Assembly (NCBI GenBank): GCA_016721465.1
Contig: JADKIA010000009.1
Coordinates: forward strand, 186,001 to 250,000
DNA length: 64,000 nucleotides
From: Ideonella sp.
Lineage (GTDB): Bacteria; Pseudomonadota; Gammaproteobacteria; Burkholderiales; Burkholderiaceae_C
Direction: 5' to 3'
Shown: positions 39,372-48,797 of the stretch, piece by piece
How positions within the stretch are numbered: the first letter of the stretch is position 1
Layout of the letters: each line of letters opens with the position of its first letter
Notes under the pieces: model-generated
Databases searched by the model: none
What the model saw: the letters and a program-made list of their open reading frames with translations, nothing else
What the model was told of the DNA's origin: nothing
Translations under genes and position numbers: made by a program

Positions 39372-40526
39372 TCAGAACGACAGACGCAATCGCTGCAGTG
39401 GCTCTGGGCCCAGGGACAGGAACCAGGGCGTGCCATCGGGTTCGGTCCACCGCGCGCCGGAGGCCTCGAGCTGCAGGCTGGCGGTGCTGCCCTGGCCGGA
39501 GCGCAGGGTCAGTACGCGCGAGTCGGGCCCCGCCTCGCGCATCGCCTGGGCCTGCGGGGCGGCAATCCAGCGCGAGCCGCCGCCCAGGTCCAGCATGCGC
39601 AGCACCGCGCGCTGCTGGGGCGTGAGGGGCCACGCCGGGTCGTTCGCATCGCTTCGCGCGGCGAGCAGCCAGGCCTCAAGTGCGGGCGGGCGAGCGGGCA
39701 TCGGCGCCTTGGCCAGGCCATTGGTGGCCGGCGCTGCCAGGCGCAGCTTGGCCACTTCGCCGCGGCTCGGCGGCGCGGCGACGGCCGGCGCCGCGGCCTG
39801 GCCTGGCGCAGCGGGGCGCGACAGGGCGGCGGCGGGCGCTTCAGTGGCGGCTGTGTCCTGGGTGCGGACGGGGGCGGGCGCGGCTGCGGTTGGGGGCTCC
39901 ACGGCGATGCTGCCGTCCGTGCGCGGTCTGCGACCGCGCTCGCCCGCTGCAGGGCCGGCGTCGTCGGTGGGGCGGGCCTCGTTCGCCGCGGCGCCATGGC
40001 GCGCGGATGTCGGTGCGGAGGCCACGGCGAGCTTGGGAGCGGCGGGCACCTTGTCGGCGTGCGAACCACCGGGCTGGAGCGGCGCGGCCCGGCGCGCGGC
40101 TGCCACGGTGGCCTCGGGTTTGGCGGGCGCCGGCAGGGGTGCCGGGGCGGCTGCTGGCGTGGGCGAGTCCGCACCGCCTGGCTTGGCCATCGCCGGCGCT
40201 TCGGCAACGGGCAAGGCAGGCGCCGACGCCTCCACGGCCGCTGGCGTGGGTTCGTCCACCCACAGCCGCATGGTGAGCACGGAGACCACCAGCACCGCCG
40301 TCGCCCCGGCCCACACCGGGCGGGGCTCGCCAATGGCCCGCCAGGCGCTCCGCAGCCCTGCCCACCAGGGCGCCTGCGGCGGCGGCTGAACGGCCGCGTG
40401 GGCGGCCGTGCGGATGGACCGAGCCAGCGCAGCGGGTGCCTGCACCGCGTGGTCCGGCGCCTGGCGCAGCGCGGCCAGCAGGCGCGCGTCGCGGCGCTCG
40501 TCGGGCCCTGGAGTCTGATCGCTCAC
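39372..40526 (-). CDS. Probable anti-sigma factor (membrane, Pro/Ala-rich)
   Basis: 384 residues from a GTG at 40526 that overlaps the sigma-factor stop (GTGA). A cytoplasmic N-terminus of about 65 residues (DERRDARLLAALRQAPDH) precedes one transmembrane helix (VWAGATAVLVVSVLTMRLWV), then a long low-complexity Pro/Ala periplasmic linker and a small C-terminal domain (about 300-384). The arrangement of sigma gene plus coupled single-pass protein is that of an ECF sigma and its anti-sigma. No zinc-binding H-x3-C-x2-C motif is present, so it would be a non-ZAS type. Function is inferred from context. Confidence 0.62.
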   Translation of the reverse strand: MSDQTPGPDERRDARLLAALRQAPDHAVQAPAALARSIRTAAHAAVQPPPQAPWWAGLRSAWRAIGEPRPVWAGATAVLVVSVLTMRLWVDEPTPAAVEASAPALPVAEAPAMAKPGGADSPTPAAAPAPLPAPAKPEATVAAARRAAPLQPGGSHADKVPAAPKLAVASAPTSARHGAAANEARPTDDAGPAAGERGRRPRTDGSIAVEPPTAAAPAPVRTQDTAATEAPAAALSRPAAPGQAAAPAVAAPPSRGEVAKLRLAAPATNGLAKAPMPARPPALEAWLLAARSDANDPAWPLTPQQRAVLRMLDLGGGSRWIAAPQAQAMREAGPDSRVLTLRSGQGSTASLQLEASGARWTEPDGTPWFLSLGPEPLQRLRLSF

Positions 40527-41158
40527 CGGGATGTCCTCAACGCATCCGGAGGCAGGTAGGCGCCCATGCACAGCCTGAGCTTGGCCATGGCATAGCGCAG
40601 CCGGCTCTTGGCGGTCTCGAAGCCCAACTCCAGTGCGCGGGCGATGTCGTCCAGCGTGTGCTCGTCCTCGTGGTGCAGCAAGAACACCACGCGCTGCGCG
40701 ACCGGCAGCTCGTCCAGGCAAGTGAGCAGGCGTTCGCCCGCGCGGCGCCAGAAGAGCTGATCGTCGTGCGGCGCGGCGCCCGCGGCAGGCCATTGCTGCC
40801 AGGCATCGCCGGCGGGGGTGAAGGGGGCATCCTCGTCGTCCGGCAGCGCCAGTTCACGGCCGCTGCGGCGCAACTGGTCGATGGCGCGGTGGTGCGCCAG
40901 CGTGAACAGCCAGGTGCGAAACTGCGCGCCCTGTGGCAAGTAGCGCTCGCGCGCCTGCACGACGCGCAGCCAGGTGTCCTGAAAGACCTCGTCGGCCTGC
41001 GCCGCGAGCGCGGCACCCAGCAGGCGCCGCACGAAACGGTACAAGGCCTGCTCGTGCCGGGCATAGAGTTGGTCGAAGGCCGAAGCATCGCCGCGGGCGA
41101 AGGCCGCCATCAGGCGGTCGTCGTCGTCGGTGCCGTCATCCGGGCGCGGGCGGGTCAT
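40523..41158 (-). CDS. ECF RNA polymerase sigma factor
   Basis: 211 residues. Sigma region 2 (FDQLYARHEQALYRFVRRLL, DEVFQDTWLRVVQAR, FRTWLFTLAHHRAIDQLRR) and region 4 (LDELPVAQRVVFLLHHEDEHTLDDIARAL, AKSRLRYAMAKLR) are both present and no extra domain. ATG 41158 (MTRPRPDDG) is chosen; the longer frame adds nonconserved residues. Coupled by GTGA to the likely anti-sigma gene. The inducing signal is unknown. Confidence 0.9.
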   Translation of the reverse strand: MTRPRPDDGTDDDDRLMAAFARGDASAFDQLYARHEQALYRFVRRLLGAALAAQADEVFQDTWLRVVQARERYLPQGAQFRTWLFTLAHHRAIDQLRRSGRELALPDDEDAPFTPAGDAWQQWPAAGAAPHDDQLFWRRAGERLLTCLDELPVAQRVVFLLHHEDEHTLDDIARALELGFETAKSRLRYAMAKLRLCMGAYLPPDALRTSR

Positions 41159-41396
41159 GGGCGGGCAGTCTGCCATGGGCAAGGTCCGGTTCATGCCGGT
41201 TGTACGCTGGACGCCGAGGGATGGGGTCACGGTCGCCGCGTCAGGCGGGCCGTTCGGCCGACGGCCTGTCGGCGCCTGCAGCAAGAACTTGAGGGCGACT
41301 TTCCAGCCCCGGGCAGTCGATCACGCAACGGGTCCTTTGTCGAAGAGAGCGCCTGCGCATCGCCCCGAACTGGCCCGTGATTCGGTAGCATTTCAG

Positions 41397-41488
41397 GCAT
41401 TGTCAAAGGCACACCCGCACGAAAGGCGGGGTCGCAAAGCCACCGGTCTTCCGCTCGCAAGGGCCACGACAGCGGGGTTGCCCAATGG
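41397..41488 (+). promoter_or_regulatory. Cyclic di-GMP-I (GEMM) riboswitch
   Basis: The conserved core is clear: stem P2 closed by a GAAA tetraloop (CCCGC-ACGAAAG-GCGGG), then TCGCAAAGCCACCGG, a variable P3 arm, and GACAGCGGGGTTGCC containing the tetraloop receptor. The outer helix P1 pairs CATTG (41398-41402) with CAATG (41483-41487). It lies 133 bp before the sedolisin ATG in a 463-bp gap; nothing else was recognised in 41159-41396. No terminator follows, so control may be at translation or further downstream. Confidence 0.87.
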
Positions 41489-41621
41489 AGACGTCGCGCT
41501 GCCCCATCAGTGCCCGCCCCCAGGCCAGCGCCAGCGCCGGCCCAACCCGCTCGACTGCCGTTGGTGCCATGCCCCCATGGCCGTGCCCGAGGCATCACCG
41601 CCATCGGCCAAGGAATCGAGC

Positions 41622-43139
41622 ATGAACCAGCCCCGCACCCACGCACACCTGGCGCTGACCAGCCTGGTCACCGCAATCCTGCTGGCGGGCTGCGGCGGTG
41701 GCGATGAACCCCTGGCATCCACCCAGGCCATCGATCCACAGGCCCCGGCCATGGGCGCGGCGGCCGATGCACCGACCGTCGCACCCACCTTCCACCTGGC
41801 CAATGTGCTGCCACCCGAACCGAGCGACATCGACAGCGACGGCTCAGGGGCTTCGGCGCTGCAGGCGCCGGCGCGCCTGGCGCTGAACGACGAGCTCGCC
41901 GGCCTGCCCACCGCGGGCACCACGGGTGAGGAGCTGCGTCGCCGCATCCTCAGCACATCGCGCAACGGCAGCAACGCCTCACCCCTGGCCGGCACCGCCA
42001 GCAGCATCACCTACTACACGCCGGCGCAGATCCGCAGCGCCTATGGGCTGGACAAGCTGCCGCTCGCCACGACGGCCAACAAGGGCGCCTACCAGGGCTC
42101 GGGGCAGACCATTGTCATCGTCGGTGCCTATCACAACGCCACGGTGGCCAGCGACCTGGCCGCCTTCAACACCCGCTTCGGCCTGCCCGCCTGCACCACG
42201 GTGGCCATCGCCGCCACCGCCGCCTTGCCCTTGGCCAGGGCGCTGCCGGGATCGGGCTGCACCGTCTCGGTGGTGTATGCCACGTCGACCGGTGGCCTGG
42301 GCACCAAGGCGCCCACGACCAACAGCGGCTGGGCCACCGAGACCGCGCTGGACGTGCAATGGGCGCACGCCATCGCACCGCAGGCGCGCATCATCCTGGT
42401 CGAAGCCGCCTCGCCCGGCAGCACCGATCTGATGGGCGCCGTCACGCTCGCCGCCAAGCTGGGCAACGTGGTGTCGATGAGCTGGGGTGCCAACGAGTTC
42501 AACGGGCAGGGCACCCTGGAGAAATACTTCCAGGCCGCCGGCGTCACCTACCTGGCTGCGTCCGGCGACAACGGCCGGGGCGTCAGTTGGCCGGCCGTCT
42601 CGCCCAACGTGCTGGCCGTGGGCGGCACCAGGCTGGCGGCCAACGGCAGCAACCGCGCCGAGACGGCCTGGAGCGGCAGCGGTGGCGGCCTGAGCGCCTA
42701 CACCACCGCACCGGCCTGGCAGTCGACGGTCAAGGTCACCAACGCCGCTGGCGCGCGCGTCGCGCCCACCCAGCGCGCCGTGCCCGACGTGGCCTTCAAC
42801 GCCGACCCCAACAGCGGCCAGTACGTCTACAGCAGTGCCTCCGGCGGCTGGGTGATTGCCGGGGGCACCAGCATCGGCACGCCGCAATGGGCCGGCCTGG
42901 TGTCCATCGCCAACGCGGTGCGTGCGCTGGCGGGAAAGGCCGCGCTGGCCGGCGCCAGCAACCTCGTCTATCGCAACATCGGCGCGGTCGCCGCCAGCTA
43001 CGGCAGCACCCTGCTCGATGTCACCAGCGGCACCAACGGCAGTTGCGTGGGCTGCAGTGCGATGAGCGGCTACGACCAGGTCACCGGACTGGGCACCCCC
43101 TGGTCGGACAAGGTGGTGGCGCAAATGGCCAGCTGGTGA
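41622..43139 (+). CDS. S53 (sedolisin) family serine-carboxyl peptidase, lipoprotein
   Basis: 505 residues. Lipobox LLAGC (Cys about 24) predicts lipid anchoring. A short low-complexity region and about 100 residues lead to the mature-type start ITYYTPAQIRSAYGLDKLP. Catalytic residues: E240 and D244 in ETALDVQWAHA, oxyanion Asp316 in ASGDNG, and Ser417 in GGTSIGTPQWAG. The propeptide is much shorter than the ~180 residues of kumamolisin-type zymogens. Ca-site Asp near the end (LLDVTSG, GYDQVTGLGTP). Preceded by a c-di-GMP-I riboswitch, so its level should follow the motile/sessile signal. Shine-Dalgarno AAGGA 8 bp before the ATG. Confidence 0.9.
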   Translation: MNQPRTHAHLALTSLVTAILLAGCGGGDEPLASTQAIDPQAPAMGAAADAPTVAPTFHLANVLPPEPSDIDSDGSGASALQAPARLALNDELAGLPTAGTTGEELRRRILSTSRNGSNASPLAGTASSITYYTPAQIRSAYGLDKLPLATTANKGAYQGSGQTIVIVGAYHNATVASDLAAFNTRFGLPACTTVAIAATAALPLARALPGSGCTVSVVYATSTGGLGTKAPTTNSGWATETALDVQWAHAIAPQARIILVEAASPGSTDLMGAVTLAAKLGNVVSMSWGANEFNGQGTLEKYFQAAGVTYLAASGDNGRGVSWPAVSPNVLAVGGTRLAANGSNRAETAWSGSGGGLSAYTTAPAWQSTVKVTNAAGARVAPTQRAVPDVAFNADPNSGQYVYSSASGGWVIAGGTSIGTPQWAGLVSIANAVRALAGKAALAGASNLVYRNIGAVAASYGSTLLDVTSGTNGSCVGCSAMSGYDQVTGLGTPWSDKVVAQMASW

Positions 43140-43166
43140 AAGCCCGCGAAGGGTTTCGAAGGTCGC

Positions 43167-45044
<1,878 letters not shown>

Positions 45045-45255
45045 GGTCGGGTGTCGGCAGGTCGGGCGAGCGGGATTGTCGCTGCACGCGCGGGGTGGGC
45101 CGGCCCCTCCGCCGGGTGCCCCCACGGAATCGCCCTTGCGGGGGACAGCGTGGCCGATCGCCCGCCCGTTATCATGGCTGGCCGGGGCCAACTCAACGCC
45201 CCGACCCCATACGCAAGACCCACCGGGTCTGCCCGTCCCCTGCAGGAGCGCCGCC

Positions 45256-45765
45256 ATGGCATCAGTCAACAAAGTCATCCTCATCGGCAACCTGGGTCGC
45301 GATCCGGAAGTGCGCTACGCGCCCAGCGGATCGGCCATCTGCAACGTCACCGTGGCCACCAGCCGCAACTGGAAGGACAAGACCAGCGGCGAGCGCCAGG
45401 AAGAAACCGAATGGCACCGCGTGGTGTTCTACGACCGCCTGGCCGAGATCGCCGGCGAGTACCTGAAGAAGGGCCGCCCGGTGTACGTGGAGGGCCGCCT
45501 GAAGACGCGCAAATGGACCGACAAGGACGGCGTCGAGAAGTACACCACCGAGATCGTGGCCGACCAGATGCAATTGCTCGGCAGCCGTGAGGGCGGGGGC
45601 GGTGGTGGTGGCGGTGGCGCCGACGACGGCTATGCCAGCGAAGGCGCTGCCCCGCGTGCGGCCGCACCCCGGCCCGCAACGGCCGCGCGCCCTCCGGCGG
45701 CCCCGCGCCCCGCGCCCAAGTCCAGCACCGGATTCGACGGGATGGACGACGACATCCCGTTCTGA
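45256..45765 (+). CDS. ssb: Single-stranded DNA-binding protein
   Basis: 169 residues. OB fold in residues 1-110 (MASVNKVILIGNLGRDPEVR; EWHRVVFYDRLAEIAGEYLKKG), a glycine run then Ala/Pro linker, and the acidic tip GMDDDIPF that recruits partners such as RecQ. GCAGGAG lies 8-10 bp upstream of the ATG. The gene ends with a very strong hairpin terminator. Confidence 0.97.
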   Translation: MASVNKVILIGNLGRDPEVRYAPSGSAICNVTVATSRNWKDKTSGERQEETEWHRVVFYDRLAEIAGEYLKKGRPVYVEGRLKTRKWTDKDGVEKYTTEIVADQMQLLGSREGGGGGGGGGADDGYASEGAAPRAAAPRPATAARPPAAPRPAPKSSTGFDGMDDDIPF

Positions 45766-45783
45766 CGGCACACCACAGCCGTC

Positions 45784-45830
45784 CGCCCCAAAAGAAATCG
45801 GCCCGCTGCGGGCCGATTTCTTTTGGGGCG
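45784..45830. terminator. Strong palindromic terminator after ssb
   Basis: A perfect 22-bp stem with a 3-nt loop (CTG). The outer part is CCCCAAAAGAAAT on the left and ATTTCTTTTGGGG on the right, so T/A-rich blocks lie inside the stem and the element can act in either direction. It starts 19 bp after the ssb stop. Confidence 0.85.
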
Positions 45831-45936
45831 CAACACGCCGGATTGTCGAAACTGCAGGGTGTCGAGCGTCATGGCTTCGATGGAACGAAATGCCGAGCCA
45901 TCGCCCCCTGTCATCCCACACCCACCGGAGCGAACG

Positions 45937-46284
45937 ATGCAATACATGCTGATGATCCATGGCGACGAGGCCGCCCAGGCCGCCCTGCCCGAAGCCGCCG
46001 TGAAGGAACTGATGGGCGCCTATGGCGCCTACGCCCAGGCCATGGCGCAGGCCGGCGTGCTGGTCGGCGGCGAGCGACTGCGGCCGTCCGACACCGCCAC
46101 CCGCGTTCGCGTGGTGGCTGGCAAGACCCAGGTGCTGGATGGGCCCTATGCCGAAAGCAAGGAGCAACTCGGCGGCTACTACCTGATCAACGTGCCCGAC
46201 CTGGACCAGGCCATCACCTGGGCCGCGCGCTGCCCGTCGGCGGCCCACGGCACGATCGAGGTGCGGCCGATCTGGGCCATGTGA
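45937..46284 (+). CDS. YCII/DGPF-domain protein
   Basis: 115 residues. MQYMLMIHGDE at the start, GGERLRPSDTATRVR in the middle and LDGPYAESKEQLGGYYLI give the DGPF signature. The ferredoxin-like YCII fold has a conserved His/Asp pair; biochemical role largely unknown. It is 13 bp upstream of an ECF42-type sigma gene, the usual pairing in which the sigma controls its YCII neighbour. Confidence 0.9.
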   Translation: MQYMLMIHGDEAAQAALPEAAVKELMGAYGAYAQAMAQAGVLVGGERLRPSDTATRVRVVAGKTQVLDGPYAESKEQLGGYYLINVPDLDQAITWAARCPSAAHGTIEVRPIWAM

Positions 46285-46297
46285 CATCGGCCGTGGC

Positions 46298-47566
46298 ATG
46301 GCGCCCTTGAAAGACACCGATCCGCCCGACCGTGCCACCGCCGCCGCGGCCATGGCGGCGGCGGTGGCGCGCCGCAGCCGAGGCCGCCTGGTGGCCTTTC
46401 TGGCGGCACGCTCGCGTGACATCGCCGCGGCCGAGGACGCGCTGTCCGAGGCCTTGGCCGCCGCGCTGGCCCATTGGCCGGGCGATGGCGTGCCCGACAA
46501 CCCGGAGGCCTGGCTGCTCACCGCCGCGAGGCGCAAGCTGATCGACACGGCGCGGCGCCACAGCACCCAGGCGGAAGCCGCCGAGGAGTTGCTGGTGCTG
46601 GCCCAGCCCGGTTTTGCCGAGGGCGCGCCACCCGCCATTCCGGACGACCGGCTGCGCCTGCTGTTCGCCTGCGCGCACCCCGGCATCGCGCCGGCCGTGC
46701 GGGCCCCGCTGATGCTGCAGACCGTGATGGGCCTGGATGCGGCGGCCATCGCCCAAGCGTTTCGGGTCTCCCCCACCACGATGGGTCAACGTCTGGTGCG
46801 CGGCAAGGCGCGCATCCGCGAGGCCGGCATTCCGTTTCGCGTGCCCGACACGCAGGAGTTGCCCGAGCGGCTCGATGCCGTGCTGGCGGCCGTCTACGCG
46901 GCCTACAGCGAGGGTTGGTGCGACCCGGCCGGCGCACAGGCGCAACGCCGCAGCCTGGCCGAAGAGGCCCTGTGGCTGGCGCGGCTGATCGCCGCGCTGT
47001 TGCCCGACCAGCCCGAGGCGCTGGGCTTGCTGGCGCTGCTGCTCTATCTCGATTCGCGCCGCAACGCCCGACGCAGCGCAGCGGGTGAATTCGTGCCACT
47101 GACCGAGCAGGACACCGCGCGCTGGGACGCCGCGCAGATCGACGAGGCCGAGGCGCTGCTGCGCCGCGCGGCCGCTTTCGGCCGGCCGGGACGCTATCAA
47201 CTCGAGGCGGCGGTGCAGTCGGCCCACGCCCGGCCACGCGGCGGCAACGGGGCCGATTGGCCGGCCATCGTGCGCTTGTACGATGCCCTGCATCGACTCA
47301 CCGGCTCGCCCGTGGTGGCCATCAACCGCGCCGTGGCCCTGGCCCGAACCAGCGGTGCCGCTGCAGGCCTGCAAGCCCTGCAGGCGGTGGCCAACGACCC
47401 GCGCGTGACCGACTACCAGCCCTTTTGGGCCGCGAAGGCCGATCTGCTCGCCCAAGACGGGCGGACCGGGCCGGCCCATGACGCCTACCAGCAGGCCATC
47501 GGGCTGGAAATCGACCCGGTGGTGAGGCGCTTCCTGCAACTGCGCTGCGCCGCGCTGGGTCGCTGA
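46298..47566 (+). CDS. ECF42-type RNA polymerase sigma factor (DUF6596)
   Basis: 422 residues. Sigma regions 2 and 4 in the first 190 residues (DIAAAEDALSEALAAALAHWP; NPEAWLLTAARRKLIDTARR; LMLQTVMGLDAAAIAQAFRV, TMGQRLVRGKARIR), then the long C-terminal TPR-containing extension of group ECF42 (VYAAYSEGW, EALWLARLIAALLPD, LHRLTGSPVVAINRAVALA). No anti-sigma is expected in this group; the extension is regulatory. Paired with the upstream YCII gene. Confidence 0.92.
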   Translation: MAPLKDTDPPDRATAAAAMAAAVARRSRGRLVAFLAARSRDIAAAEDALSEALAAALAHWPGDGVPDNPEAWLLTAARRKLIDTARRHSTQAEAAEELLVLAQPGFAEGAPPAIPDDRLRLLFACAHPGIAPAVRAPLMLQTVMGLDAAAIAQAFRVSPTTMGQRLVRGKARIREAGIPFRVPDTQELPERLDAVLAAVYAAYSEGWCDPAGAQAQRRSLAEEALWLARLIAALLPDQPEALGLLALLLYLDSRRNARRSAAGEFVPLTEQDTARWDAAQIDEAEALLRRAAAFGRPGRYQLEAAVQSAHARPRGGNGADWPAIVRLYDALHRLTGSPVVAINRAVALARTSGAAAGLQALQAVANDPRVTDYQPFWAAKADLLAQDGRTGPAHDAYQQAIGLEIDPVVRRFLQLRCAALGR

Positions 47567-47651
47567 GCGCCGAGGCCAGCCGAGGCCGGCCGTGGCGTGC
47601 CAGCGGCCGGCGGCCCTCCGTCCCCCGTGGCGATTCAAGCCTTGCCCTTGT

Positions 47652-47667
47652 ATACCCAATGGGGTAT
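47652..47667. promoter_or_regulatory. CstR/CsoR-type operator before the RND operon
   Basis: ATACCC-AATG-GGGTAT, a perfect 6-bp palindrome of the form bound by DUF156 repressors (CstR and CsoR sites read ATACCC-type/GGGTAT). It ends 16 bp before the adaptor ATG; a further half-site AATGGGTAT spans the start codon. The cognate repressor is probably the product of 52431-52721 in the same operon. Confidence 0.7.
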
Positions 47668-47683
47668 GTGATAGCATGCGCCA

Positions 47684-48784
47684 ATGGGTATCAAGCACAT
47701 CGCCTCCTTTGCCCCAAACGCAGCCGCTGGCCTGCTGTTGGGCCTGGCCCTTTCGGCCTCGGCGGCCAATGCCGCGCCGCCTGCCGGGCCTGTGGTGCCG
47801 ACCACTGCGGCGCAGGGTGCCGGTACGGCCACGGGCCTGACCCTGGACGGCGTGGTGCAGCCCGTGCGGCAAGCCACCGTGGCGGCCCAGGTGGGCGGCA
47901 ACGTGCTGGCGCTCAACATCAGGGCGGGTGACCGCGTCAAGGCCGGCCAGGTGCTGGCCCGTGTCGATGAACGAGACCTGCAGGCCGGACTGCAACGCAC
48001 CGAGGCCGGGGTGGCCCAGGCCGAGGCCGAGCTGCGCAATGCGCGCACCCAGACCGAACGCACCCGCGAATTGCGGGCCCAGGGCTTCGTCAGCCAGGCC
48101 GCATTGGACGTGGCCGAGACCCAGCTCAAGGCCGCCCAGGCCGGCATGACCCAGGCCCAGGCCGGACGCAGCCAGGCGGCGCTGGCCCGCGGCTTCAGCA
48201 GCATCACGGCACCGTTCGACGCGGTGGTGCTGGCCACCCACCTGGAAGCCGGTGACCTGGCCGCACCGGGCCGCCCCATCGTCACGCTGTATGCCCCCGG
48301 GGCCATGCGCGCCGTGGTGCAGGTGCCGGCCTCGATGGCGGGGCAGGCTCGTGCGGCGCGCGAGGTGCAGGTGCTGTTGGCCGATGGACGTCGCATCGTG
48401 CCCAGCGCCCGCAGCGTGTTGCCATCCACCGACCCGGTGTCGCAGACGGTGGAGTGGCGGCTGGACCTGCCGGCCAGCGTCAGCACCGGCGACGCCGCGC
48501 CATCGCCGGGCCAATCGTTGCAGGTGGTGTTCAGCGGCGCCCCGGTCGCCGCCGCCGCACCGTCGCGCGCGCTGTCCGTGCCGGCCAGTGCCGTGCTGCG
48601 ACGCGGTGAGCTCACTGCCGTGTACGTGGTGCAGGACCAGCGCTTCGTGCTGCGCGCCGTGCGCACCGGCGCGGACCGTGGCGCCGCCGGCGTCGAAATT
48701 CTGGCCGGCCTGCTGCCGACCGAACGCTTTGCGGTGGATGCCGTCAAGGCCGGGCTGACGGGCGCGACGCCCGCGGCGCAATGA
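47684..48784 (+). CDS. RND efflux periplasmic adaptor subunit
   Basis: 366 residues. Signal peptide about 1-30 (LLLGLALSASAANA|AP). Lipoyl/barrel-sandwich half-motifs GGNVLALNIRAGDRVKAGQVLARVD and ITAPFDAVVLATHLEAGDL flank an alpha-helical hairpin (residues ~100-165); a beta-barrel domain and membrane-proximal domain follow. It links an inner-membrane RND pump (48798) to an outer-membrane channel, not encoded here. The putative CstR-like operator overlaps its promoter region. Confidence 0.9.
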   Translation: MGIKHIASFAPNAAAGLLLGLALSASAANAAPPAGPVVPTTAAQGAGTATGLTLDGVVQPVRQATVAAQVGGNVLALNIRAGDRVKAGQVLARVDERDLQAGLQRTEAGVAQAEAELRNARTQTERTRELRAQGFVSQAALDVAETQLKAAQAGMTQAQAGRSQAALARGFSSITAPFDAVVLATHLEAGDLAAPGRPIVTLYAPGAMRAVVQVPASMAGQARAAREVQVLLADGRRIVPSARSVLPSTDPVSQTVEWRLDLPASVSTGDAAPSPGQSLQVVFSGAPVAAAAPSRALSVPASAVLRRGELTAVYVVQDQRFVLRAVRTGADRGAAGVEILAGLLPTERFAVDAVKAGLTGATPAAQ

Positions 48785-48797
48785 ACAGCGACCGGCC

